51,329 bases of DNA from JBAZOY01 sp041648505. GTDB lineage: Bacteria; Desulfobacterota; Syntrophia; Syntrophales; CG2-30-49-12. Of the stretch, positions 8,876-17,443 are shown one piece after another. How positions within the stretch are numbered: the stretch's first letter is position 1; every line of letters starts with the position of its first letter. The notes beneath the pieces are model-generated. The model searched no databases. It had not been told where the DNA came from and saw only the letters and a list, made by a program, of their open reading frames with translations. Position numbers and translations under genes: made by a program. The stretch covers positions 1 to 51,329 of the forward strand of contig JBAZOY010000011.1 in the NCBI GenBank assembly GCA_041648505.1, given 5' to 3'.

Positions 8876-9307
8876 ATGGCTAAAGAGCTTTATTTTCAAG
8901 ACATTAATGTCAAGGATCAGATGCCCCTCCTGGTTAAGGACCCTGTGAAACACATGCAACTGGTAAAATATGCCGGTGCTTCCGGTGATTTTAACCCTCT
9001 CCATGTTGACCCGGAGTTTGGCAAAACGGTAGGAATCGGTAGCCAGATTGCTCATGGCATGCTGGTTATGGGGTTTGTAGGCCAGGCTATTACAAATTGG
9101 ATACCTAAAAAATACATACGCAAATTCAGTGTACGTTTTGTCGGCATGACAATTATTGATGATGTGGTTACTGTTACAGGTAAAGTAAAAAGCAAGAAAC
9201 AGGAAGGAGGTAACAATTTAATACTTTGCAATGTCTATGCGAGGAACAAGGCAGATGAGTTGTTAATTACCGGCTCATTTGAGGCATCTCTGCCGGATAA
9301 GAAATAG
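8876..9307 (+). CDS. MaoC-domain enoyl-CoA hydratase / dehydratase
   Basis: 143 residues, a single hot-dog domain. The hydratase-2 motif appears as ASGDFNPLHVDPEF near residue 37, giving the catalytic Asp and His, and is followed by the family stretch IAHGMLVMGF. It starts nine bases after the stop of the preceding half-domain gene, with GTGAGG as ribosome-binding site, so the two are an operon and probably a heterodimer. The likely reaction is (R)-specific hydration of 2-enoyl-CoA or the reverse. Which acyl chain it uses is unknown; the neighbours (AMACR-like protein, acyl-CoA ligase, methylmalonyl-CoA epimerase) suggest branched or aromatic acyl-CoA breakdown. Confidence 0.85.
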   Translation: MAKELYFQDINVKDQMPLLVKDPVKHMQLVKYAGASGDFNPLHVDPEFGKTVGIGSQIAHGMLVMGFVGQAITNWIPKKYIRKFSVRFVGMTIIDDVVTVTGKVKSKKQEGGNNLILCNVYARNKADELLITGSFEASLPDKK

Positions 9308-9499
9308 TGCTTTTGGGAAAAGACAGAGGTGTACTACTGTCAAGTATCTTCTGTAAATTCAATAGAAGATATGCCTCTCTATTTTATTTTTGAATGCTTT
9401 CGTATCGGCATTCGCACACGTAGTGGTGATCGATTTAGCAATTACGAAAGTAAATATTCGTAATTTTCTCGTGAATTTCATTTTTTAAAGGGAACGAAT
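9308..9499. other. Short intergenic region before the CoA-transferase/racemase gene
   Basis: 192 bases, AT-rich, with no recognisable gene. TATCTTCTGTAAATTC and GAATAGAAGATA-like pieces near 9345-9371 form a loose inverted repeat. I see no convincing promoter hexamers. Confidence 0.3.
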
Positions 9500-10675
9500 A
9501 TGACTCTTGCATTAGAAGGAATAAAAATACTGGACCTGTCCAGGTTGTTGCCATTTAATTACTGTACCATGATGCTGGCTGATCTGGGCGCAGAAGTCTT
9601 AAAGGTAGAGGAACCAGGAATTGGGGATTATATGAGAACTATGCCTCCGAGGTTGAAGAAAGAAAATCCCCTGTTTTTAATGGCCAATCGTAATAAAAAA
9701 AGTATGACCCTGAATTTACGGGATGAAAAAGGGAAGGAAGTACTTCGCAAGCTTATCAAAGAATACGATGTTCTTTTTGAGAGTTTCAGGCCTGGTGTGA
9801 TGGATAGACTGGGATTAGGTTATGAAAGTCTGAAAGATATAAATCCGAAACTTATCTTCGTGTCTCCCACAGGTTACGGCCAGGATGGACCATACAGAGA
9901 TAGGCCGGGGCATGATATGAACTACATCGGCGTAGCAGGTATTCTGGAAGCTACAGGACGGCATACAGGAAAGCCTGTTTTGCCTGGTATACCCATTGCC
10001 GATATGAGCATAGGGATATTTTCCGCTTTTTCCATCTTGGCAGGTGTTATAGCCCGGGACAGAACAGGTAAGGGGCAGCATATAGACATATCCATGACCG
10101 ACTGCATGGTATCTTATAATATGGTCAATATTGCTTTTGATATCGCCAGAAAACAATCTCCAGGTGGAGAGCAAATTGATATATCGGGAGAAACTCCCTG
10201 CTACAACGTCTTTAAGACAAAAGATGGGAAGTTTATTGCTCTGGGCAATGTCGAGCGTAAGTTTTGGGTCAATCTTTTAAAACTCATTGATCGGGAGGAC
10301 TTAACTGAATATCAGTTCGCGACGGGAGAAAAACAAAAGAAGGCTATAGATGAACTGAATAAAGTCTTTCTAACCAAGACAAGGGAAGAATGGCTGACTT
10401 TACTGGAAGGAAAAGATACATGCTACTCTCCGGTTAATGATGTAGAGGATTTAATGGTAGATCCCCATATTAAACATCGTGAAATGCTGCTTAAAATGGA
10501 TCATCCTGTAGAAGGTGAGATATTAACGCTTGGTTTTCCCTTCAAGTTTTCCGATACCCCGGCAAGTATAAGAACTCCTTCTCCTGCTTTGGGTCAGAAT
10601 ACAGACGAGACTTTAAAAAGCTTGGGCTACGATGAGACAGAAATGAAGGAAATGAGGGAAAAGGGGGTAATATAA
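9500..10675 (+). CDS. Family III CoA-transferase / alpha-methylacyl-CoA racemase-like protein
   Basis: 391 residues, the normal length. The family start LEGIKILDLSRLLP is followed by the CoA-binding ADLGAEVLKVE stretch. The residues that separate racemases from transferases look racemase-like: a PGHDMNY motif near residue 138 (His-Asp pair), PIADMSIG near residue 168 (catalytic Asp) and NVERKFW near residue 251 (Glu), as in AMACR/MCR. The AMACR reaction interconverts (R)- and (S)-2-methylacyl-CoA esters, which would connect the MaoC pair to branched-chain beta-oxidation. A CaiB-type CoA transfer cannot be excluded. The ATG at 9500 is preceded by AAAGGGAACG. A strong terminator follows at 10755. 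Confidence 0.8.
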   Translation: MTLALEGIKILDLSRLLPFNYCTMMLADLGAEVLKVEEPGIGDYMRTMPPRLKKENPLFLMANRNKKSMTLNLRDEKGKEVLRKLIKEYDVLFESFRPGVMDRLGLGYESLKDINPKLIFVSPTGYGQDGPYRDRPGHDMNYIGVAGILEATGRHTGKPVLPGIPIADMSIGIFSAFSILAGVIARDRTGKGQHIDISMTDCMVSYNMVNIAFDIARKQSPGGEQIDISGETPCYNVFKTKDGKFIALGNVERKFWVNLLKLIDREDLTEYQFATGEKQKKAIDELNKVFLTKTREEWLTLLEGKDTCYSPVNDVEDLMVDPHIKHREMLLKMDHPVEGEILTLGFPFKFSDTPASIRTPSPALGQNTDETLKSLGYDETEMKEMREKGVI

Positions 10676-10754
10676 CAAACCGCCCTCTTTTTTACTGAAC
10701 ACATAGAAGAAGAGGTCTTTAAAGGACTGAAGATAAATTCATTGAATTTCCAAT

Positions 10755-10798
10755 GGTCTAACCCACTTTCCAAAAGGGGAGAGGTTAGACCGTTTTTT
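10755..10798 (+). terminator. Strong intrinsic terminator after the racemase-like gene
   Basis: GGTCTAACC at 10755-10763 pairs perfectly with GGTTAGACC at 10783-10791. The loop side continues pairing (CTTTCC with GGGGAG), and six T follow at 10793-10798. It ends the plus-strand MaoC/racemase unit and separates it from the convergent ligase gene. Confidence 0.85.
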
Positions 10799-10907
10799 AA
10801 AAGAACTGTTCGCTTTGAGTGGCAGTCTGTAAACTCCCTTCGAGACGCTTTGGCTTACTTTTGATACCCCGGCAGTTTTGCAGAAGAAGTAGATCAGATT
10901 ACCATGC

Positions 10908-12464
10908 CTACTTGTCTAATCGGACACCATATTTCTTCTTCAATTCTGCCTTTGCTATCTTACCGGAAGCGGTCATAGGCAGAGATTCCAGAAACTCAAA
11001 CTGGGTGGGGTATTTGTATTTTGCCACTTTGTCCTCTAGAAAAGCAGTAATTTCTTCAGGCGTGAGGCTTTGACCATCCTTCGGTACAATAAACGCTTTG
11101 CCTGTCTCACCCCACATTTCATCAGCCACACCGATAATAGCAATATTTAGAACCTTCGGATGTTCAGACAGGATCTTCTCGATCTCGGCAGGATATACAT
11201 TTTCTCCACCGCTTCTGTACATATCCTTTGCCCGGTCAACAATATAAAAATAACCTTCTTCGTCCGTGTAACCGAGATCCCCCGTATGCAGTACCCCATT
11301 TACTATGGTTTCAGCGGTTTTTTCCGGCATATTCCAGTAGCCAGTCATCACAGTAGGACCCCTTGCCACTATCTCACCGATTTCACGCGGAGGTAATGTC
11401 CTTCCTTTCTCGTCCTGTATCCAGGCCTCCGTGAAAAAGCCGGGCAGGCCGACAGAACCCTGTTTTCTTTTTATATCTGACTTAGGCAAAAACATCATGG
11501 CAGAGTTTTCCGTCTGCCCCAGACCCTGCTGCATCCTGAGCCCTCTCTTCGCCAGTTCATCAAAGAGGACCTTTGGTGTCCTTTCCCCTGCTCCAAAGAC
11601 AACCCTGACACTGCTCGTATCAACCTCGTCCAGTTTACCTGTCTTCAGGACAAACCGCCACATCGTGGTAAGGGCAAAGACTACGGTGACTTTGTATTTC
11701 TCCATGTCCAAGGCAAACTGGGCGGGATCAAAGCTATGCCGCATAACCAGAGTTGCACCACGACACAAAGTGGGGGTAAAGCTGATAAAAAGTCCACCGG
11801 AGTGAAACAGCGGTGACTGGGCGAGAAAGACATCTTCTTCTCTCATATCAGTATAGAACATGATTTGGAAATTCTTAAAATACGTCTGACTGTGGGAAAC
11901 GATGGCTCCCTTGGGATTACCGGTAACACCGGAGGTGTAAATGATGGCCAGGGGATCGTCCATGTCTACCGGTTCCTCCGGTTCCGGCTCATCAACAGGA
12001 CAGTTTTTCATCGCCTCATCATAAGAGGCTGCCCATTCCGGGCATTTAGGACAAGCAGTGGCAAGGCTCTTCACATAGAGAAATTTGTCTTTTTCTACTA
12101 CCACCCTGTTCCGGATAGCTTCAACGTATCCTATGAGGACGTCGTGGAAGACAAGCATCCGGGCACTACAGTGGTTTAGCTGATATTCAAGTTCAGGTCC
12201 CACCAGGCGGAAATTAAAGGGTACAAAGATTAGTCCGAGCTTCGCCGCGGCAAAATACAGATAGAGAAACTCGGGACAGTTTAAAAGAAATACACCTATC
12301 CTGTCTCCCTTCTTGAGGCCCAATCTCTGCAAGTAGTGGGCTGCCCGATTGGTTTCCTCATTCATTTTCCCGTAAGTGATAGGCGTATCTTCGTAAATAA
12401 GTGCCGGCTTATCAAACGCTAATTTAGCCCTCTTTGTTGTTATGTAACCGATGCTCCAATGTAT
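10908..12464 (-). CDS. AMP-forming acyl-CoA ligase, apparent AUA start codon
   Basis: An acyl/aryl-CoA synthetase of the ANL superfamily that makes acyl-CoA and AMP from a carboxylate, ATP and CoA. The visible motifs in order are an AMP-binding P-loop IIYTSGVTGNPKGA, GLGQTENS, the hinge-region GEIVARGP with TGDLGYTDEEGYFYIVDR, and the catalytic-Lys region PMTASGKIAKAELKKKYG at the C terminus. The first ATG (12365) would remove about 33 residues that are clearly homologous in pattern (IGYITTKRAKL, DKPALIYED). The frame stays open upstream but contains no ATG, GTG or TTG. AGGAGG lies eight bases before an ATA codon at 12462-12464, where family members have ATG, giving 518 residues. Either a rare AUA start or a G-to-A change or error is present. 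It is probably in one unit with the two upstream minus-strand genes. Confidence 0.85.
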   Translation of the reverse strand: MHWSIGYITTKRAKLAFDKPALIYEDTPITYGKMNEETNRAAHYLQRLGLKKGDRIGVFLLNCPEFLYLYFAAAKLGLIFVPFNFRLVGPELEYQLNHCSARMLVFHDVLIGYVEAIRNRVVVEKDKFLYVKSLATACPKCPEWAASYDEAMKNCPVDEPEPEEPVDMDDPLAIIYTSGVTGNPKGAIVSHSQTYFKNFQIMFYTDMREEDVFLAQSPLFHSGGLFISFTPTLCRGATLVMRHSFDPAQFALDMEKYKVTVVFALTTMWRFVLKTGKLDEVDTSSVRVVFGAGERTPKVLFDELAKRGLRMQQGLGQTENSAMMFLPKSDIKRKQGSVGLPGFFTEAWIQDEKGRTLPPREIGEIVARGPTVMTGYWNMPEKTAETIVNGVLHTGDLGYTDEEGYFYIVDRAKDMYRSGGENVYPAEIEKILSEHPKVLNIAIIGVADEMWGETGKAFIVPKDGQSLTPEEITAFLEDKVAKYKYPTQFEFLESLPMTASGKIAKAELKKKYGVRLDK

Positions 12465-12552
12465 GAGAGAAAATCCTCCTGAGATTCATATCCTAAGAAT
12501 AAAAGCGGATAACCTTAGACCAACTAAGGCGTTAGAGAGATGGGTGTATACG

Positions 12553-13254
12553 TTAGACCGTAACCTCCTGACCTGGTTCAACGGTTATAACTTCAACATC
12601 CGGCAGGTCCTTTTTCATGATTTGCCGGAAGGAATTAGCATCCTGCTCTAAAATGGGAAATGTCTTGTAGTGCATAGGAATAACCTTGGTAATCCCTAAG
12701 AGTTTTGCCGCTATCGCAGCCTGCGCCGGATCCATGGTAAAAACACCCCCTATGGGGAGGAAGGCCAGGTTAATTTTATAGATCTCACCCAAAATTTTCA
12801 TAGAATAGAATATTCCGGTGTCTCCAGAATGATAGATAGTATAACCGCCTTCGAGTTTAATGATATAACCTACAGGAGCTGCCGTTTGTGAAGAATGGAA
12901 GGCCTGGGTCATTGTTATCGTAATTTCATCGAACTTTACGGTGCCACCTATATTCATTCCCATACCATAAATAATTTGTGCATCCAATATCTGTTCGTCC
13001 TGTTTCAGCCTTCCCACCGTCTCCGGGGCGCCGATTAGAACGGCACCTGTAGCCTTGACAATACTTGCTGCATCTGCCACATGGTCAAAGTGATCGTGGG
13101 TCACCAGAACGAAATCAGCCTTTACAAGCTCTTCAGCTTTACAGGGGGCAAGGGGGTTTCCTGTCAACCACGGATCTATAATAACTATTTTCCCCTTTTC
13201 AGAAGTGATCTGAAAGCCTGCATGTCCAAGAGATTTAACTTTAACAGCTCCCAT
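12553..13254 (-). CDS. UPF0173-type metal-dependent hydrolase (beta-lactamase fold)
   Basis: 233 residues of the COG2220 family. The metallo-beta-lactamase motif THDHFDHV lies near residue 52, a second histidine in QAFHSS near residue 115, HSGDTG near residue 142 and a last HYKTFP near residue 198, which together make a two-metal site. Family substrates are poorly known. The start is well set by AAGGAGGG just before the ATG. It lies between the epimerase and the ligase on the same strand, so it may act on a thioester or lactone in the same pathway, but that is inference. Confidence 0.85.
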   Translation of the reverse strand: MGAVKVKSLGHAGFQITSEKGKIVIIDPWLTGNPLAPCKAEELVKADFVLVTHDHFDHVADAASIVKATGAVLIGAPETVGRLKQDEQILDAQIIYGMGMNIGGTVKFDEITITMTQAFHSSQTAAPVGYIIKLEGGYTIYHSGDTGIFYSMKILGEIYKINLAFLPIGGVFTMDPAQAAIAAKLLGITKVIPMHYKTFPILEQDANSFRQIMKKDLPDVEVITVEPGQEVTV

Positions 13255-13712
13255 AATTCGCCCTCCTTTTTCCTGAATACTAGTGATGTAAGAGTTAATA
13301 TCTTTCCGTATAGTTTAGGGGTTAAAAAAGTAGCACTCAGTCTTCTCTTCAGAAGAGGTGTTCTTGCCAAAAACATTAACGAAGGGAAAAGATATAACCA
13401 CTGTCAATAAAATAGCACAAAAAAGACTGACATTGCTACAACTTGCTGAGAGACTTCGGAACGTATCAGAAGCATGCCGCCATCATGTAGTATCTTGTGC
13501 CGTTCTTGTTTCCGAACATCTCCGTCAGGGGGCTGTTAAGGTAAGTTCGGGCACGATATCGTGCCCGAAAAACATTACAAGCCGTTCCTTCTAAATCCGA
13601 TTTCCACTATTTTGCAAAGGTCTCACCGGACAAGAAGCTAATTAAATATCACCCCGGAGAATGACAGACTGTCCAAAAAGTGCGTGACCTTTAAGCGTAA
13701 ACCAACATGGCT
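13255..13712. other. Intergenic region with a perfect 24-base palindrome
   Basis: 458 bases without a supported gene. A perfect 24-base palindrome lies at 13546-13569, with arms TTCGGGCACGAT and ATCGTGCCCGAA. It is followed by A residues on the plus strand and by no T-run on the minus strand, so it is not a standard terminator. ACTATTTTGCAAAG at 13606-13619 recurs at 16264-16277. CCAAAAACATTAACGAAG near 13368 recurs in similar form near 14467. Confidence 0.5.
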
Positions 13713-14141
13713 TTAATGATCGTGAGCGGGTTCACACAACTCAAGCAAAATTCCATGTGCAGATTTTGGATGGATGAATGCTATCTTGCCATGGGCACCG
13801 GGGCGTGGTACCTTATCGATCAGCGTTATACCACTCTGTGCAATCTCCTTTAAAGCTGCTTCGATATTATCCACAGCCACGGCTATGTGATGGATCCCTT
13901 CTCCCCTCTTTTCTATAAACTTACGCGTAACATCACCTATACTGCCAGCCGGCGGTTCTGCTATAGGCGACATTAACTCAAAGGAGCTTTCTCCAATTTC
14001 TACAAAGGCAACCGCTGCCCCTGATCCTTCTTCTATGGTGGCGGGAGTGACTTTCAGACCAAGGATGTCCCTGTACAAAGAAATCCCTTTTTCTATATCC
14101 TTTATGGCAATACCCATGTGTTCTATCCTGCTGATTTTCAT
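13713..14141 (-). CDS. mce: Methylmalonyl-CoA epimerase (VOC family)
   Basis: 142 residues forming two beta-alpha-beta-beta-beta VOC modules. Metal ligands typical of the epimerase are in place: His in RIEHMGIAI at residue 8, a Gln/Glu in SFELMSP near residue 55, His in GIHHIAVAV near residue 87 and Glu in LLELCEP near residue 137. It interconverts (S)- and (R)-methylmalonyl-CoA, linking propionyl-CoA carboxylation to methylmalonyl-CoA mutase. GAGGAGGTAA precedes the ATG. Neither the mutase nor the carboxylase lies in this window. Its neighbours are acyl-CoA enzymes, which is consistent with odd- or branched-chain breakdown. Confidence 0.9.
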   Translation of the reverse strand: MKISRIEHMGIAIKDIEKGISLYRDILGLKVTPATIEEGSGAAVAFVEIGESSFELMSPIAEPPAGSIGDVTRKFIEKRGEGIHHIAVAVDNIEAALKEIAQSGITLIDKVPRPGAHGKIAFIHPKSAHGILLELCEPAHDH

Positions 14142-14692
14142 TGTGTTACCTCCTCATTAACATTTATATAATCGTTTAGTGCCAGCCATTTACCAAGAAA
14201 AATCGAACAAAGTCGAATAACATGAACAGTTATACATTTCCTGCCGCATTGACCTTGTGTCATGTCATCAGCTATTGTTACATTCAATCCCGATATTTTT
14301 TGTGAAACCTCTGAAAAAATATGTCTTCGGGATAGATTAAGATTTCTTCGGTACCAAAATATGGTATACTTTTATATACTTACGGCTATTCATGTAACAT
14401 AGATACTGCCTTAGTGTCAAGTATTTTTTCAGAACAACAGTGTATATCTTCACGGTAACTTGGATGCCAAAACATTACGAAGCTGTCAATATGTTCGAAA
14501 CACGAAGCAAACAGCTCGTGTTTCACGACCAGTAAGTATCTCTATAAATGACATAGCTCTGAAGGATGCCTATCTCTGGTGGATTTTTCCTTCGGAAAGT
14601 GTTATGAAGGACTATTACTAGTCTGTCCTCTGACCTTCATGGGGAGAGAGTAAACAGGCATGGTAACCGGGTGTAAATAGGAAGGATGATAA
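14142..14692. other. Non-coding region upstream of the first sigma-54 activator
   Basis: 551 bases, AT-rich, with no supported gene. GAAACACGA at 14497-14505 and TCGTGTTTC at 14516-14524 form a perfect 9-bp hairpin with a 10-base loop. It may be an operator or upstream activator site for the AAA+ regulator that follows. No -24/-12 promoter was found, and a TATACT near 14365 lacks a -35 partner. Confidence 0.4.
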
Positions 14693-16081
14693 ATGACAAA
14701 ACCATTTGAGTATTGTTTCCATAATACTCTGCAGTGCATGGGGAAAGAATGTCCGGCACCCTGTAGAACGATCCTCGACAATATCGCCGATGGAGTTTTT
14801 ACCGTAGACAAGGAATATAAAATCCTCTGGTTCAACCTGGCAGCGGAAAGAATTACAGGTTTTAGCAAAGAAGAGGCCCTAGGACATCCCTGTTATGAGA
14901 TATTTCAGACTGAACTCTGTCAGGGACATAATTGTCCTTTAAAGAGAACCATGTCCGCAGGAAAAGGTGTTGTTAATTTTGAGGTAAACATTATTACGCA
15001 CGGTGGGCGGGGAATACCGGTAGCTATCAGTACGGCTCCAATTAAAGATAAAAACGGCAAAATTATAGGCGCAGTGGAGAACTTTAGGGATCTTTCTGAA
15101 ATCAAGGCTTATCAGAGCGAGCTGAACGGGCATTATTCGTTCAAAAATATTATCAGCAAGAATGCCAAGATGGTGACTATTTTCAACAATCTCAAAGACA
15201 TTGCCGTCAGCGATTCGACCGTTCTTATCTATGGAGAGAGTGGTACAGGGAAGGAATTAATAGCCCGGGCTCTTCATGATCTTAGCAGAAGAAAGGACAA
15301 GCCTTACATTACCATTAATTGTGGAGCCATCCCGGATACATTAATGGAATCAGAAATGTTTGGATACCGAAAGGGTGCCTTCACGGATGCCAGACAGCAC
15401 AAGCCAGGCAGGTTTGCCATGGCAGAGAGGGGAACAATATTTCTCGATGAAATTGGAGATCTCTCTTATGAACTTCAGGTCAAGCTTCTGAGGGTTCTCC
15501 AGGATGGCGAGTACTACTCTTTGGGAGGCACGGAAGCCCTGAGGGCGGATGTACGGGTAATTACTGCTACCAATAAAGACTTGTTTAAGAGGATTCAGGA
15601 AGGTCTTTTTCGGGAAGACCTTTATTACCGGATCAATGTAGTGCAAATAGATGTACCCAGCCTCCGGGAACGTAAAGAAGACATCCCTCTTCTAACAGAA
15701 CATTTTATAGAGAAATTTAACAAAAAGATGGGCAGGGACGTAAAGCAGATCGGAAGCCGTGCCTATGAAATCCTCTTTAGCTACGATTTTCCGGGTAATA
15801 TCAGGGAACTGGGAAATATAATCGAACATGCAATTATCCTGTGCAAAAAAAACACAATAGAAGTGAATCACCTTCCCCCATATCTTTTTGATAAAACCAG
15901 AAACAAAGCAAAAGTACCACATGTGGCAATACCTATGTCTGAAATAGAACTGATGGAAAGGGAGGCCATCCTTGATGCCCTTCGTAAGCATCAGTGGAAT
16001 AGGGACAAGACAGCACAAGCCCTTGAATTAAGCAGAACAACTCTTTGGCGAAAATTAAAAAAGTTTCAACTCGTTTCTTAA
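14693..16081 (+). CDS. PAS-AAA+-Fis sigma-54-dependent activator
   Basis: 462 residues. The N terminus has a cysteine cluster (C8, C15, C20, C24) and a PAS domain (about 24-135) with further cysteines (C67, C76, C81), suggesting a redox or metal input. The AAA+ domain follows, with Walker A GESGTGKE at 181-188, Walker B IFLDEIGD near 249-256 and an arginine-finger region YRINVVQIDVPSLRER. A Fis-type HTH ends the protein (about 420-460, TAQALELSRTTLWRKL). The loop that contacts sigma-54 reads GAFTDA (228-233) instead of GAFTGA, a mild variant that may still work. The target is unknown; candidates are the membrane complex downstream or the sigma-54 promoter at 16481. Confidence 0.9.
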   Translation: MTKPFEYCFHNTLQCMGKECPAPCRTILDNIADGVFTVDKEYKILWFNLAAERITGFSKEEALGHPCYEIFQTELCQGHNCPLKRTMSAGKGVVNFEVNIITHGGRGIPVAISTAPIKDKNGKIIGAVENFRDLSEIKAYQSELNGHYSFKNIISKNAKMVTIFNNLKDIAVSDSTVLIYGESGTGKELIARALHDLSRRKDKPYITINCGAIPDTLMESEMFGYRKGAFTDARQHKPGRFAMAERGTIFLDEIGDLSYELQVKLLRVLQDGEYYSLGGTEALRADVRVITATNKDLFKRIQEGLFREDLYYRINVVQIDVPSLRERKEDIPLLTEHFIEKFNKKMGRDVKQIGSRAYEILFSYDFPGNIRELGNIIEHAIILCKKNTIEVNHLPPYLFDKTRNKAKVPHVAIPMSEIELMEREAILDALRKHQWNRDKTAQALELSRTTLWRKLKKFQLVS

Positions 16082-16158
16082 TCTATAAGGGCTTCGAAAA
16101 TTGCATTTACCGGTACTCAAAAATCTTTTTCACCCACGCACGTCTCACTTCAAAGCAA

Positions 16159-16175
16159 AAGCGCAACTTGCGCTT
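16159..16175 (+). repeat. Hairpin after the sigma-54 activator gene
   Basis: AAGCGC and GCGCTT flank AACTT at 16159-16175, a compact G+C-rich stem. It stands 78 bases after the stop codon and has no T-run directly behind it. It may be a weak terminator or a processing structure. The surrounding 16082-16480 holds no gene; further on, AGCAC/GTGCT pieces near 16207-16229 form another weak stem. Confidence 0.35.
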
Positions 16176-16480
16176 AAGCACTCAGACATTTTCTTTTCCG
16201 TTGTAGCACTGCGACGTCACGGTGCTCGAATCTTTAATTAACTGTTTATTGGATCCAATTTTTACTATTTTGCAAAGCTGTTTCTGCATATTTTAGACGG
16301 AGAGATATTTATGTTTCTAAACGTTCCATAATGTAATTATATGTAATTACAGCCATTATTCTGATGTTTACTGGGATTGTAACATGTTGCAACGTTTCTT
16401 TTTAGTAATATTGCATCTCTACTTTCTTCCAATCCATAAAAGCACAATAAAAATAAATTGTTATTAATATATATTATAAC

Positions 16481-16496
16481 TGGCATGTTTATTGCT
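16481..16496 (+). promoter_or_regulatory. Sigma-54 (-24/-12) promoter
   Basis: TGGCATGTTTATTGCT matches the sigma-54 consensus TGGCAC-N5-TTGCA, with the invariant GG and GC separated by exactly ten bases. Transcription should start about 12 bases after the GC, near 16507, some 20 to 50 bases before the start of the next AAA+ gene. The upstream 400 bases are AT-rich and hold hairpins that could serve as activator sites. Confidence 0.75.
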
Positions 16497-16554
16497 TTTG
16501 AGATACAACTCGGTTATATAGTGTTTCTTGACGAAAGTAAAAGATGTAGTAAAT

Positions 16555-17349
16555 ATGCCAAATCGACGTCCTAAAGCCAAGAAAATATCTCATGAGTTGA
16601 GCGAAAAATTAGGGAAAGACAGGAGAATGGAAAAGATACTCTCCATTCTTCCCGATCTTGCCGTAAGCGATGCACCGGTCTTGCTCGAAGGTGAAAGTGG
16701 TACCGGAAAAGAGTTGATTGCCATAACTATTCACAAACTCAGTAAACGGTGTAAGTACCCCCTTGTTAAAGTCAGTTGCAGTGCGTTTTCCGAAGAGATA
16801 CTGATAACCGAATTATTCGGTTGCCGGGCCAACAGTTTTTATGGAATTCAGGAGGACCGAACCGGAAAGATGGAAATGGCAAGAGGCGGGACTATATTTC
16901 TCGACGAAGTGGATTGCCTTCCTCTTCGTGTCCAAATCATGCTTTTTAGGGCTTTTGAAGACTGGTATTACGTTCCGTTGGGGGCGGAAACCCCGGAACC
17001 ATTAGATATTCGACTCATCGCCGCGACAGAAAAGAGTCTGAAGAACTATGTCTGGAAGGGGAAATTTAAGGAGAATTTTTACTACCGTTTGAATGTTTTT
17101 CAACTCCAGCTTCCTCCACTTCGGGAAAGAAGAGAGGACATCATCCTTCTGGCTTACCAGCATATACGGCGTCTGAACGCAAAATGTGAAAAAAATGTGG
17201 AGGATTTTGATTTAGAAGCGCTTCATGCCTTACGTAGGTATTCCTATCCGGGGAACATAAGGGAACTGGAAAATATCATCCAGCATGCTCATATTCTTGC
17301 CCGGGGAGGGAGTATCTGCCTCGGTAATCTTCCTGCCAGATTGGCATGA
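16555..17349 (+). CDS. Truncated, degenerate sigma-54-activator-like AAA+ protein
   Basis: 264 residues that are almost only a sigma-54-type AAA+ domain: Walker A GESGTGKE at 46-53, Walker B IFLDEVDC, the YRLNVFQLQLPPLRERRED region with arginine fingers, and SYPGNIRELENIIQHA. It has neither a sensory domain nor a Fis HTH. The sigma-54 contact loop that normally reads GAFTGA is NSFYGI here, so direct promoter opening is doubtful. It may modulate the full-length paralogue upstream by mixed oligomers (inference). Start choice is unsure: ATG 16555 or TTG 16528, neither with a good ribosome-binding site. It ends 95 bases before the membrane-complex genes and lies behind a sigma-54 promoter. Confidence 0.75.
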   Translation: MPNRRPKAKKISHELSEKLGKDRRMEKILSILPDLAVSDAPVLLEGESGTGKELIAITIHKLSKRCKYPLVKVSCSAFSEEILITELFGCRANSFYGIQEDRTGKMEMARGGTIFLDEVDCLPLRVQIMLFRAFEDWYYVPLGAETPEPLDIRLIAATEKSLKNYVWKGKFKENFYYRLNVFQLQLPPLRERREDIILLAYQHIRRLNAKCEKNVEDFDLEALHALRRYSYPGNIRELENIIQHAHILARGGSICLGNLPARLA

Positions 17350-17443
17350 GGAAAAGAAGTAACGGTAATTTTGGCAATAGGGACAGTCCGACTGTTCTTA
17401 GGTATGGTTATAATAAAATTAGTTCCTAACAGGAGGTGTAAAA

